This document shows positions 1-12,300 of a stretch of 64,000 nucleotides of DNA, piece after piece. The stretch is from Pipra filicauda. Taxonomy: Eukaryota > Chordata > Aves > Passeriformes > Pipridae. Location of the stretch: positions 186,001 through 250,000 of the forward strand of contig NW_024104311.1 in the NCBI RefSeq assembly GCF_003945595.2. The letters are read 5' to 3'. The notes below the pieces were generated by a model. It saw only the letters and a list, made by a program, of their open reading frames with translations. It made no database searches and was not told the DNA's origin. Made by a program: the position numbers and the translations under genes. Within the stretch, counting starts at the first letter, position 1, and each line of letters begins with the position of its first letter.

Positions 1-325
1 AAAGATATTAAATAGTTCTTCAAGAAAAATACAAGAGAACCACAGACTATTAGCTATCAGTTTGGGTTACGATGGCAAATCAGTATTTAAATAGATTTCA
101 GTTTTTGCATTTCACATGCACACCATACGCATTCACAAATTTCCATGATTTCCACAGAAATGTACCATCATAATTAATTTAGCATACATGAAGTTTCAAT
201 CTTTAAGGTCAGTGGTTAAGGGAAGCCAGGAAATATTCCTGTAAAGTACAATGGATTATTTCCTTTTTCTTCTAATAGTTAAATTTAAAAAAATAAAAAT
301 ATCAACATTTCTCAGTTTATCTTAC

Positions 326-388
326 CGTTTGCTTTTCCTCTGAAGCTGCTCTTCCTGAGACTTTGCTTTCATGTTTTCCTAACTCCAT
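326..388 (-). CDS. MLIP: MLIP first coding exon (long isoform), 21 codons
   Basis: Encodes MELGKHESKVSGRAASEEKQ plus T, then a strong donor (ACG|GTAAGA). Human MLIP, from memory, begins MELEKREKRS and has EEKLT at residues 18-21 before its next segment. The bird frame has the same start, the same EEK-x-T end and the same 21-codon length. MLIP encodes the muscle-enriched lamin A/C-interacting protein of nucleus and sarcomere. In mammals it lies directly downstream of LRRC1 on the same strand, as here. The ATG has G at -3 and G at +4. The rest of the gene lies below position 1. Confidence 0.72.
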
Positions 389-418
389 TTCCCAGGGGAA
401 TAAAAACCACTCAATATC
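389..418 (-). other. MLIP: In-frame extension upstream of MLIP ATG to a splice acceptor
   Basis: The 30 nt before the ATG are open in the MLIP frame (DIEWFLFPWE) back to an acceptor-like ATCACTTCTGCTCAG. Read this way, 326-418 would be a 93-nt internal exon, phase 0 at both ends, matching the phase of the PDZ-unit exons. The simpler reading is 5' UTR. Confidence 0.3.
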
Positions 419-3400
419 CTGAGCAGAAGTGATTCAACCTGACCACATGTTCTATATGCCTGTACTTTTGGAGTTAGGAGAGAAAAGTATCAGGCAGCAC
501 TGTGGTGATTTCTGGTCAGTGCATGTTTCCAATTATAGCCAACGAAAATCCACAAATAGAAGCGTGAAGAAAGGGCAGACAGCTGCCTCTGATAACAATA
601 AACATTGGTTTGGTATCACAGCAAATTGTTCAGGAGGGATTTTGGTTACTGGCCCCATTCACTCCCTCTTTGCCCCCTCGACCCCAAAAGCTCATACCAG
701 AAAAGTCCATGAAAATTAAAAGCTATGTCTGAGTAGCACTAACTTGTGTTCACAGAGATTACTAAGCAAGTAAAATGATGAATATAATTAACTGGCACCA
801 CATGTTGTTATGTAGACATGAAAGCATACAGGAAAATACTTTAAAACGGTGCTTTAGCATGACTGTTGGTCTTTCCCTGTTGAGTGTTTGGAACTGAGCT
901 ATTCCCATATTCCCTCATGCAGAGTGTAGTCTCCTTTTCTAATATCAGAACATGACATCTTGCACTTTCAAAATGCAGAAAGCATTGCAAAATTTTCAGC
1001 AGGTACCATGAAGAAATGACCAGTGAACATCTAAAATGGAGCTAATAGCCATATAGAACCTGGTTGTGGAATCTGTTAGTGGACTGTAGAACAATAAATT
1101 GGCTCTGGTTCAAAGTGAAAAGGTCAGGAGGCCAATATTAGAAGTTGCAGTACTGGAGGAACCTCTCAGTGTCCCTGCTAAGAATGCCAAGGTATATAAC
1201 ACACCCTTTTGTTGCCACATCAACTGGGCTCATGTTGTCTAAGGACCGATCCACACACAAGGCTGGTTCTGCATGCACCAGCATGGGAAGGGGAAGCATG
1301 ACAACACAGAATAACACAGAAAATGTTTGCTTCTGTTAAACGAGAATGTGCTCTCTGGTCAATCTGTGGTTCATTACGAAACTGTAAAGCTGGCATTTTA
1401 AGCACCTCACTAAATCTTAGTAAACACACATCCTTTCCACCTCTTCCTCTCAATACATCGGTAAAAGAAGACTCTGTAAAATAAATAAATCAACACATAG
1501 GGCAAATAAATAATATGAAACTCTTGTTTATCTATCATTTTTCAACAGTCCAAACTAGGCACACTGCTTTCTGCATGTTTCTTGATAGATGTGATACTCA
1601 CGGAATCTTTAGAGCCTTAGATAGGAAGAAAAGGCAACCAGTTGACCCCCTACAGTCTATACAGTTTACATATGAGAAGTTGACAAACACCCCCTTCAAA
1701 CCTTAGATTGTACCTTTTCTGAAACATTCTTTAGAACAAAGAAAAAGTTACTTCAGTGACAATTATTTTTCTTTAGTTTTTCTTTTACCTCTCTTTTCAG
1801 AAGAATAAGACAGCCAGCAGAAGAGTAAATGTGGCAAAGCAAAAGCAAAGAACCAGTCAAATCTGCAAGGGCTGCCATAGCGGAGGGAATAAATGTGAGC
1901 TTGATGTCATGAAAGTAAAAATACACCCCACTGTGTCTCCTGGAAATGCTGGGATAAAAGGAACTAAAGTAAGCAACATAATACCCAGAGGAAAGCTGCA
2001 GTTCTCTACTCTTCAGCAAGAAGGCAAGCAGTAATAAGAAGTTCATATCTCCAAAATCTTTTCTGTGAGGTTGAAACTTATCCCTGAGGCAAGAAATTTG
2101 CATAATGTCTTTGCACCACTTACTGACCTCAAAGGAGGTCTTCAGTGGGATCCAAACTGCAGCTTACATTACACTGCTGCTTACTGTTACTGACCATTCC
2201 TATGGGAGGTGAAAAAACCTGAAGCACCTCCACTCCCATTAACCTGTCCATTTGCAATAGTTTTCAATCACAGACAAGGACTGGAGCATCTCAGGTGGTC
2301 ACATTCAACTGCTTCTGCTTAGTGTGCTCCCAGCCCTGTCCCACTAGTGGTAGGGATACCCTGGTTGGCAGCAGGCTTCCAAACGTCAGCTCCCAGAGAG
2401 TCACTCCCTCCTCAGGCTGGGGAGCAGATATCCATGTCCTAAAGGAACAGGCTGTCAGTAGAGCAATGAAGCAGCAATACAGGACTCGAGACATATATAA
2501 GCAAGCAATGGCAGATTTTTATCTGGCATTTGTGCCATGTGTTACTAAGCACTCATCCTAACTACGCTAAAACTTCATCTTCAATCACGTTTATTGTCTC
2601 TACTTTCAGGGTCTTATACTGTTTCCATGTGTCAGCTCACCCATGTCAAAGATGATCACTACAGAAAGACCCAAGGAAGCGACTATTGGAGTGACTGTAC
2701 TAAATAATTTTAACGTAAGATGGTGATGAGTGTATGTAGTTTCACAAGTAGGTTTTCCCTTAGCATTCTTGTAAAAGCACCTAATAGCATTCACTTGAGA
2801 AGCTCCACTTCTCATGAATGGAAATTTATATTCTGGATGCATCATGCTGCTCACTGTGCAACTGCAAGGGAGTTGAAGCAAACTGCATTGGAGATGGGAA
2901 CAGGAAAAAAAAAAGCTGTGAATGCAAGAGAGTATGACACCAAACTTCATGCCATCATGCTTAAATCAGGGAGCCCAGGAAATACTGGATGCAGGGCTCT
3001 TCTGTAGCCTGAATTATATAAGGACGCTGGAGAGATCATAGAAAAGTTGACATCACCTTATTATCTACCACAGCTTGCTCAGTATGATATTTCACCACTA
3101 AACCTGAGGAAAGACCATGATCCTAACCATATGAGAATTTGGTTTTATATAATAATGAGAGTATATTATTTCTTACATAGAAATAATGGTTATTCTACTC
3201 CAGGGACTTTCTGAGACAGTAACTGTATATTTCCTGTTTTACTTTGCTAGGGAAAACATAGCAAAGAGGTGCTGAGTAAAAGCATGTTCTAGACATTGCC
3301 TAAATTACTGTGCTATTTTCGATTAATTCTTTTTATTACAGTCACTCCTCTCTTGACACTTGTTTTTCTTCTCAGAGCAGGACCTAACAAGAGGCCAAGA

Positions 3401-4243
3401 GATGAAGTTGATGAGGGGGAAGGCTGTGAGTTCTTTTGTAAGAGGCAAGTGCTGAATATCCCAAATAGCAGTATTGTGTAAAGAAGCCGTTCAAGCAGAT
3501 GTATTTTCTGTGCTCATTTGATCTGCTGTTGTTAGAGAATGAAGCCAGTGACTATCATGATGTGTGCCTGTCACTCTTAGCTGTTTTCACTCATGTGGCT
3601 TCCATAATTCTTTTACTTTGCCTATTTTCATTTCCAGCCTGGCTCAGTGGTAGCCCAGGGCTGCCAGCCAATGGCTGCACCACACATCACACATCTGCAC
3701 TCCTGCTCTTAAGCCCATAGCTTTTATTTGCTCTGCATTAGACACACCATAAGCTTTCAACAGTTAGAAGTGTTAAGTCTGACCCTGATGTGGTCAATTA
3801 TATTATACTCAGTTGAAACCTATGTGACTTAAGTCACATATATCAGCTAAAAACCCTAAGAGTAATACAGAAATCACACCCACAGTGATTTTTAAAAGTC
3901 TAATGTGGAGAGAGTTCCCGTCCCACACTTAAATCAAAAAGTTGAAAGAAAAAACAACCACAAAACTCAGTAGGCTGCCTCACTACTTGTAACTGCCAGT
4001 CTGGCAGATGCCACAAGTTGAGCTTTCCGAGTTATTTCTGGTGCTCACCCTTCTCTCAGTCCCATCGTGCAACACCAGCAAGCAATCCCTATGTTACTCC
4101 AGGTCACATGAACCCAGGGTCACATGCACATGCCTGGAAATGACAGGACCCCAGCAGCGTTTCTAGCTGGCATTTCATGGCATGATCCTTGCAGAAATTA
4201 AGAGCACAGCAGAGTACTGGACAGTAATACAAAGCAGGCTTAC
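419..4243. other. Noncoding, upstream of MLIP exon
   Basis: Would contain the MLIP promoter if the ATG-containing exon is the first exon. I see no convincing TATA box, CpG island or conserved coding block. The open frames here lack splice context and recognisable domains. Confidence 0.6.
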
Positions 4244-4359
4244 CTTCCAGGCAGCCAGGAGCCAAGGGTGGGAAGCTGATCCTTAAGAGAGGTGGGTCCA
4301 CATTCCTGCCATGGCACCCGGCAGCTGCTGCTGTCACTCCCGGGTCCACCCCGATCGCT
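4244..4359 (-). other. Possible noncoding or 5' exon upstream of MLIP
   Basis: A relatively GC-rich 116-nt block lies between an acceptor (CTGAGTGTTTGCAG) and a perfect donor (GAAG|GTAAGC) on the minus strand. Frame 0 reads SDRGGPGSDSSSCRVPWQEC and stays open to the donor. Another frame, covering 4,104-4,421, is open too. It may be an upstream MLIP leader exon, or an exon joining the PDZ unit to MLIP. No homology is recognised. Confidence 0.3.
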
Positions 4360-7300
4360 CTGCAAACACTCAGGGAGCAGGAGGTGGCAGGCGTGGAAAA
4401 GGAGGAAAACATCACAGGCACTGCCAGTCTCTGCTTTACATGTGAGGAAGCAGAATCCTACGTGTCACGTACAGGGAGCAAGAGGCTCCTTGACAAAGTT
4501 TCTCCAAAGGGACAAGTTTGTATACATTTGAGCATGAAAACTAGGAAGGTTATTTCAACATTATAGCAAATTGATTCCAAGAGCTCTGAGCCTTTTCTGA
4601 CGTGGAAGTCCATGTAAGCTGTAAGCACTTTCTTCTCTTTGCAGGTCTTCTAAGTCAATTGTTCTGAAGTGGACTATCCTTGTGCTGGCAAGATCCTACA
4701 TCTGCTGTCCTCCAGGAGTACATACGGGAGTGGAACAACAGATCTCTTTTCTGTCAAATACCCATTGTTTCAGCTATATATACATGATGTCCCTGAATAT
4801 TACTGCTATATCCCAGCAAACCAAATTATCCTGGGCTGTAAAATATATTTCAATAGATGAGTTACACACACACAAAAAAAATCTTCCCTCCCATATTTAT
4901 TGGTACTGTTTGCCATCCCTTCCTCCACAACGATGGATGTGAAAATGATGAGAAGTGACTAATTAGGAAAGTATTAAATACCTTTGTAGCTATCTTTTAA
5001 ATGATGTGGCAGCTGTTCCGTATAGAAAATGAGTGGCTGCTCCATAGCCAGGCAGTGGGTTTTTTTGAGTCACTTCCCAGGTCACCAGGAAGCAAGAGCA
5101 CAGGATATGAGCTGTCATTAACAGACCAACTCCCATCCCACCGTCTCCACCTTCTGTCTCTGCCCACTCTTATCGAACAGCCAAACCTCAAAAGAGACAT
5201 TACTCAGTAACGCTGATAAGGACACCAGCATCTGACCCGCACCTCTGCCCCTCTTTTGCAGAACAAAAGCGGAACATAATCACCTGCTACTGCGGAGATT
5301 TTTTCATAATAAAAACTTGAATAAGCATAGGCTTTGATTGATATATTTTGCAGAGCTGTGTGTCCATTTACATAAGTATTTGGGTTCATTTGTCAATGTG
5401 TGTTCAATTTTTTTCCATAGAGAGGTTACTACTGTAAGTTTATAACTACAGCAAAATTCTCTACACTGCCATATGAAGTTTGCCTTGAAAAAAAGTTCAG
5501 TTGAAAAGAACAGATAAATATCTAAGTGTTTAAAAGTTTCCTGAATGGCAACAGCATTTGGTTAAAAGATTGGAATTTTGATAGCAAACGTTTTGACACA
5601 CCTATCTATGAGAAGGAAAAAAAATACAATACAGAGTTCTCAACAGAACTCTTATTTTACTAACTCTCAATTACTACTTATTCTGCAGCCAAGGGTTGGT
5701 TTATAACAGCTGAGTTTATTTTTTTCTGCAGTGTAGTAAGAGACAAAAAAACAGTAATAAACTGTACAGTACTAGCTAGATTGCCAAAGTGTTTGTGGGT
5801 TCTGAGGTTGATATTTTTGCAATATGCATTGATCAAACATTAAGTCATGGTGGAAGAACCCTGTTTATTTTGGAGGAAGAAAAGGGATGGGAAGCAAACA
5901 TTTTAATATTATTTCATTTATCAACATCATTTAAGATAATGCTTATGCACATAATATAGTCTTTAATATTAAAGTCATAGCAGATTCTAAGATGTTCATT
6001 TTGCAAATGAAAGAAACTAGCTTAATATTCCTACTGCTATCTTCAATTAAAATGCAGATGTACAAGATAATGAAAAAACCACAGTGGATGCAGTTGACAT
6101 GATATCATAGTGTTATTACAAACCTATCTTTTCAAAATAAAATATCTGTTTTGTCAGTAGGAGATGTTGTTCTAACTCTGTGACAGCCATACTCTCCTGG
6201 GAACTTCATAATTCTGGAAAAGCCACATGTCAGCATTCATTGAAGTTATATATGAATGATCACTTTAGAAATCTTTCAGAATGGGAATAAAAGATGGGAT
6301 TTACCAGGCCAGAGTTGTGCTATATTATATTTACAGGAAAAGAAACTGTATAAACATCATAAAAACCATCAATGCACACTTCATGTACATGAAAAGGAAG
6401 TAATGACATTCCAGTCTAGCAGGGCCAGACCTCACCTCTGAGTTAAGGCAGTACTTTGGAACTCTACATATGTTTATTAAACATCTCAAAATGCACTAGA
6501 AATCTGAATAGCAGTGAAGAGAATTAAAGGATTGAACACTTGTACAGGAACATTTTCTTTTAAATGCTTACCTCATATATACACACACACATACATACAT
6601 GAAATACTGGCATACTGCAGTAAGGCAAATTAAAGGTGCTCTGCTTATATGCAAATCAGGAGGAGAAATAAAAGAGTCTCAGACAGTTCCTCAAGCATAA
6701 GAAATTGCTTCTCAGTTCACTCTCAGGTACATAGTTGCATAAGGTGCCTCCTGCATTTCGATCTAATAAAATGCAACTTACAGGTCTTGTTCAAATCTGA
6801 TATATATTCACATTACTGATATACCTGGAGAAACTATTCTTTATTACACTAGAATGAGATACAGAATTCCAACACAAATAACATTTCTCTGTGGGTAAAA
6901 AACCCCAGCACTATTAAAGACAGAATTTTTTTTTTAATTCTCATAGAAAACAACATTAAAAGGGATAATTCAAAAGAACATGGGGGCAGATAAAAGGATG
7001 GACACAAGATTTTAAAAAAACCAACCAACTATACAATTATTTTCACTGTGTTTCCAAATGGGTAAAGTACCTTCTGAATAAAAATCACCTGCTTTTTTCA
7101 TCATTGTATTTAGGTGCTGTAGGACACTCACAAGTGGATACTGAAACACATGGTGACATTCACATAACTTTACCCAGTGCATTTTGTTTCAAGTGCTGGC
7201 CAAAGGAAAGTTCAAGGCAAAGAAAAACAAACAGGGTTCTGCTCCCCCAGCTCAAATCCTTCCTCCATTTAATGGTTTTCGCTATAAATAAGGCATAGTG

Positions 7301-7370
7301 GTTCAAGTACTACACTAAATGTAATCAAACAATGGGAGAGAAAATCACCCATTAACTCTTTCCAGAGAAG
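4360..7370. other. Noncoding AT-rich intergenic or intronic DNA
   Basis: Nothing supported apart from the short microsatellite near 6,590. No coding block has convincing splice sites. Confidence 0.6.
6574..6600 (+). repeat. Short TA/CA/CATA microsatellite
   Basis: ATATATACACACACACATAC then ATACAT. A compound dinucleotide/tetranucleotide simple repeat. Confidence 0.85.
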
Positions 7371-7379
7371 TACTTTATT

Positions 7380-7386
7380 AGGGAGG
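7380..7386 (-). terminator. AATAAA hexamer at the end of exon F
   Basis: Minus-strand CCTAATAAAG overlaps the exon F stop region. A GT/T-rich stretch (TGGGTGATTTTCTCTCCCATTGTTTG) follows within 50 nt, as expected of a cleavage/polyadenylation element. The overlap with the stop leaves almost no 3' UTR before the signal. Confidence 0.4.
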
Positions 7387-7387
7387 A

Positions 7388-7535
7388 TAAAAAGCGCTGC
7401 TCAGACAGTCCGAATAGGCATGGCCTCCTGCGCCGCCAGGCTCCTCAGGCTCAAAGTCTTCAGGGTCTGGGGGCAACTGGTCGGTATCTTCATCAGAAGT
7501 GGAAGGGCGCGTGAGGATTATCCGAGGTATCTTCA
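7388..7535 (-). CDS. Possible terminal coding exon F with stop and overlapping polyA signal
   Basis: Open from the acceptor (TTTCACATTTTGCTGAAG) in phase 0. Begins IPRIILTRPSTSDEDTD, continues with an acidic Pro-rich segment (LPPDPEDFEPEEP), and ends AYSDCLSSAFYPP and TAA. The stop overlaps TAATAAAG, so AATAAA lies directly at the end of the frame. CpG content is high for the region. The frame stays open about 60 nt upstream of the acceptor. I do not recognise the protein; the composition suggests a disordered acidic tail. It is the last plausible coding block before MLIP and could end the PDZ-bearing transcript. A CR1 copy starts only about 130 bp upstream. Confidence 0.5.
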
Positions 7536-7667
7536 GCAAAATGTGAAAGATTTCAGAGAAAAGAGTCAGATCAAGAGCAGGGAAATGCTTAAAGGGGGTA
7601 TTTTAGAGGTACAGGGAAAAGAGGTGATGAGAAAAACATGTGAGAGGTGTAACACCACAGAACTTCA

Positions 7668-9300
7668 AAGATTCATAGAATTGTTTAGGTTGGAAAGATC
7701 TTTAAGATCATCAAGTCCAACTGTTAACCCAGCACTGCCAAGTCCACTACTAAACCATGACCCTAAACACCACATCTACACGTCTTTTAGAGATCATCAG
7801 GGATGGTGACTCAGCCACTTCTCTGGGCAGTGTGTTCCAATGCTTAACAATCCTTTCTGTGAAGATATTTTTCCTAATGTTCGATATAAACCTTCCCCGG
7901 CACAAATTGAGGCCATTTCCTCTTGTCCTGTCACTTGTTACCTGGGAGAAGAGACCAACCCCTACCTTGCTACAGCCTCCTTTCAGGTAGTTGTAGAAAG
8001 CAATAAGGTCTTCCCTGAGACTCCTTTTTACCAAGCTAAACAACCCCAGCTCCCTCAGCCACTCCTTATATGACTTGTGTTCCACCTCCTTCACCAGCTC
8101 CATTGCCCTTCTCTGGACATGCCCCAGCACCTCAGTGTCTTTCTTGTAGTGAAAAACTGAAAACACAGAATTTGAGGTGTGGCCTCACCAGAGGAATGAT
8201 CTCTGCCCTGGTCCTGTTGGCCACATTATTTCTGATACAAGCCAGGATTCCATTGGCCATTTGGCCACCAGGACGCACTGCTGGCTCATATTCAGCTGCT
8301 ATCAACCAGCACCCCCATGTCCTTTTCCACTGGGCAGTTTTCCAGCCACTCTGCCCCAGCCTATAGCACTGCCTGGGGTTGTTGTGACACAAGCACAGGA
8401 ACCAGCACTTGGTCTTGTTGAACTTCACACAATTGGTCTCAGCCCATCAATCCAGTCTGCCCAGATCCCTCTGCAAAGCCTTCCTGCCCTCAAGCAAATC
8501 AACATTCCCATGCAAATTGGGGTCTCTGCAAACTGGCTGAGGGTGCTCTTGGTTCCCTCCTCCAGATCATCAATAGAGATATTAAACAGGATTCATCCCA
8601 ATACTGAGCCCTGGCAAACCGCACTAGTGACTGTTTGCCCTCTGGATGTAGCACCATTCATCACAACTCTCTGGGCCCAGCCACTCAGCCAGTTTTTGAC
8701 TCAGCAACAGTGTCCCCATCCAAGCCATAAGCAGCCAGTTTCTCCAGGAAGATGCTGTGGGAAACAGCGTCAAAGGCTCTACTAAAGTCTGGGTAGACAG
8801 CATCTACAGTCTTTCCCTCTTTCACAAAGTGTATATCATAGAAGATCAGGTTAGTCAATCTCTAGTGCCCTGGCTCCTCCTTCCAGCCCCTCTTCTAGAT
8901 GGGCATCACATTTGCCAGCTTCCAGCCACCTGGGACCCTCCCAGTTAGCCAGGACCACCAGTAGATGATGAAAAGTGGCTCAGTGAGTACTTCCCCAGCT
9001 CCCTCAGTACCCTTGGGTGAATTCCATCTGGCCCCATAGACTCATATGTGTCTAAGTGCTGTGGCAGGTGCTGAACATTTCCCCTTTGATTATGGGAGTT
9101 TCATTCTGCTCCCTCTTCCTGTCTTCCAGCTCAGGGCACTAATACCCAGAGAACAACTGATCTTGCTATTAAAGACTGAGGCAAAGAAGGCATTAAGTAC
9201 CTCAGGATTTTCCTCATCCTTTGTCCCTATGTTTCCTCACACATTTAACAAAGGACGGAGATTCCTCTTAGCCCTTCTTTTGTTTCCAGCTTCCTGACAG
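7668..9300 (-). mobile_element. CR1 LINE, 5'-truncated, about 1.6 kb, minus strand
   Basis: The 3' end (ATAGAATTGTTTAGGTTGG read from the plus strand) and the body match the avian CR1 consensus in reverse. An uninterrupted 138-residue minus-strand frame at 7,750-8,166 carries the C-terminal reverse-transcriptase region: [63 protein letters not shown]. Further 5' sequence to about 9,300 still matches but has frame breaks. The copy is truncated, as most CR1 copies are, and lacks ORF1. Confidence 0.93.
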
Positions 9301-12300
9301 ACTAGATGTTCTATGTCAAAAATTGCATTGATAATTAAAGCAAAATTGGTGTAAACTACCTTTTCCATTCCTTAGCTAATCTTTTAAAAAACCTTCCATA
9401 GGTAAAAAAAAGATAAAAATATTTCAAAAATAAAGACAAGAAAATATTAAATATATACATCTATTTTAATTAAACTTCATTATTCATTTAATTCATGCAC
9501 CTGAAAGCAATAAGGGATTAATTAAGTACCACAAAGCGTATCAATTATTGATGTTTGAAAAATTGCATGTTCTGGTTTCTTTCCTGACAAAGTATATTTA
9601 AAGGAAACATTAAGACAAAATATTAATGTTTCAATTTGTCAGTAAAATAAGCATACATGGATTTGATTCATGTCAATTTTTTGGCCAAGAACTTTGTGTT
9701 TTTGAGAATTACATTACAATGTTTTAAAATTAATTTAAATTCTGTAACTGAGAAAAAATAATGTCAGGCTCTTGGTGTTTAGTCAAATAATGTATCAGTA
9801 ATGGCTTGTATCAATTAATGGATTACTACAAATAATTACTCTGATGCACAAAATCATCCTACTTTTCACTAATTTTAAAAAAATGTTTAACATGTAATTG
9901 AAAACAGATATAAGAGTGCGTCAATATATCTAACAAATAGCTAATATAATAATGTGTAATAAATAAAATGGCCACCTTACAAGTAGCCTAAAATTATTCA
10001 GGAACTTCTTATTTATCAGCTGCTTTGTTGCATTTCTTTGCATTTTATAAGAACATTTCATGTTGACACCACAAATTCAATTGTTTTTATATTATTTCCT
10101 TGCTGTACATTATTTGATTTAGGAAATTACATGAGCAAATAGATGCTTCGTGGCTGTTGAGCTAGACAGCCAGGAGGCTTCTGCATTGAAGTAAAATGAA
10201 TTATTCCCCAGGCTCCACTGACATTAGCTCCAACTCCACTGACTGTTGGGAGGCCTGGCAACCCCCTGGCTCACAGCATACTACACACAGACACCAAAAT
10301 GGAGGTGTCAGTTTGGAGCTGAATCTCACCCCTGAGAACTGTAAACTAATTTTAAAACTAGGCATAAATTTAGTTATATTCCTTGATGTACTGAGTGCTC
10401 AATTATATCTTTCTTTTTTTTTTCCTTCCTTTTCTGTTGCTTAAACTCAGAAGTTTCTGGAATCTTTAAATAACCTATATAGATCCTAAGTACTGGCCAA
10501 GGTAACAACTCCTGTCATGCACATGTGACAGCATTTATAAGCATTCTATGCACTGGATGTTTCTCTTGGTTCTGTTCATTGCTGAAAGATGCTTCTTGCT
10601 TAACAACAGCCAGCAGACAGCTGCTTTGCACTCCAGCAAATGCACATCCTACACATACAGGTGATTTACTGGGTCACATAATGAAATTCTGACACCTCAA
10701 AAACTAGTGTGAAGGTCTATGCCCTACCTGAAGTTACCTATAGCCATATCCAGGACCAGATTTGGCATTTCATTGAGCTGTCTGTTCAAAGCTCACAGAA
10801 GACCTTTCTTTGTGTACTGTGCTATTCAAAAATAGACATATGCACATCTCTCCACAACCAGACATGTATTCCATTAGCCATGAAGAGTCATCAGTACCTA
10901 TTCTTCCTTTTGAAGAATAAACCTTAGCCATTTTGAATGTCATTTTCTAAAATACTCTTTATCAGCATGGTTTCTACTTCCCAGGGATTCCACTTCCAAG
11001 GAATCAAAATCAATTTTCTAAAAAAGCTTTTCTTTAAACATTTCATGAGTTCTTTCATACTATCTTTCAAATATTATGATGAGACTAGGTCTTGCAATCA
11101 TAAAGTGAATTTAATTCATGAAAGTCACTCGTTCAACATTTCTACGGTAATTGTATTAACTGCTTCCACAAAGTACGTGGTGTTGGGGAAGTCTTACAAT
11201 GAATCTTTCATGTTGCTGCAGATAAAGAGGAACCAGCACTAAATGACCAACCAGTTTTCTACAGCAGATGCTGAACAGCGTCTCAGCCCAGAACTGCTGC
11301 AAAGGCCGGAAAACTGGACTCCCAAGAGAAAAGCAGGCTCAGCTCTGATCCACAGTAGTCCCTCTATATCCTCTCCAGGCAGGTGAAAGCTCACATATAT
11401 ACAGACTCACACTGATTTGGAGACATAGTGTTGAGTTTTTGTAACAAATCAAATGTTCTGGTCCAAGTGCAGCTGTATTCTCTGTCCCTCTGCTTTCTGC
11501 ACATCTCCCTGCCCACCCTCCCTCTGAAGCTTCATGTGAACCCATACCACTGCTTTCCCTTTACCCATCGCTGCTCCTTCCCCTGTGGTCAATTATCCTG
11601 CTCTGTGTCGTTCTCCCTGATGGGATGCTGAGGAGCCCTGATATCCTCAAATCTGAAACATAGGTACCAATGACAAAACAACTCTTGGTTGTGGATTGTG
11701 CCAACTATGCAATTGCAAATCCAATTAAGTAACAGAGTATGCATTTGTACAAGTCTAATTCAATGAAAAGAATCTCAAGCCTCTACTCTCCCTCTCCTAA
11801 GCATCAAAAGTTATCAATTAATTTCCTCTATAAACCAAAACCAACACAAAATGAATGTAAGAAACACGCATCACATTTCTAACCACAGTGGCCTTTCCAT
11901 CTTCACCTAACCATCCCCTAGGAATCCAGCACTCTCTATCACTGCCTTCACATTCACCCTAGCTCCAGGAATATCACAGTATAAACCTTATCAGATTCCT
12001 TTTGTTTTTCAGTTTTGTTTAAAAAAAACCCACATAAACAAAACAAAGTAACAGCAATAAAACTCAACAACTTGAAACTTGCATTATATTTTGTTACATC
12101 CTTTTCTCAAACTCAGTGCTTCTCCTTCTAGAACACCAGGAGGGATTTCAGATTTTCCTTCTTATCTTCATTGACCTCAGCTTTACTCTATTAAATAGGC
12201 TAGCTTTGCTCTTGGAGCTTTTCTTTACTCTTCATATTTGAATGTACATTTCCTTGTGCAGCATGACCAAGGGAAGACAGGAGAACAGACTTCCTATGTG

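Noticed and set aside
2190..2245. Minus-strand AG|GTTAATGGG reading VNGSGGASG, considered as PDZ continuation
   Set aside because: It reaches a stop within about 20 codons without a PDZ helix, and it lies beyond the candidate terminal exon, close to MLIP.
7420..7809. 129-residue plus-strand ORF starting MASCAARLLRLK
   Set aside because: Its first half is the antisense of the minus-strand exon F candidate and its second half runs into antisense CR1; no domain is seen.
8177..8785. 202-residue plus-strand ORF
   Set aside because: It lies wholly in antisense CR1; the element's real coding direction is minus.
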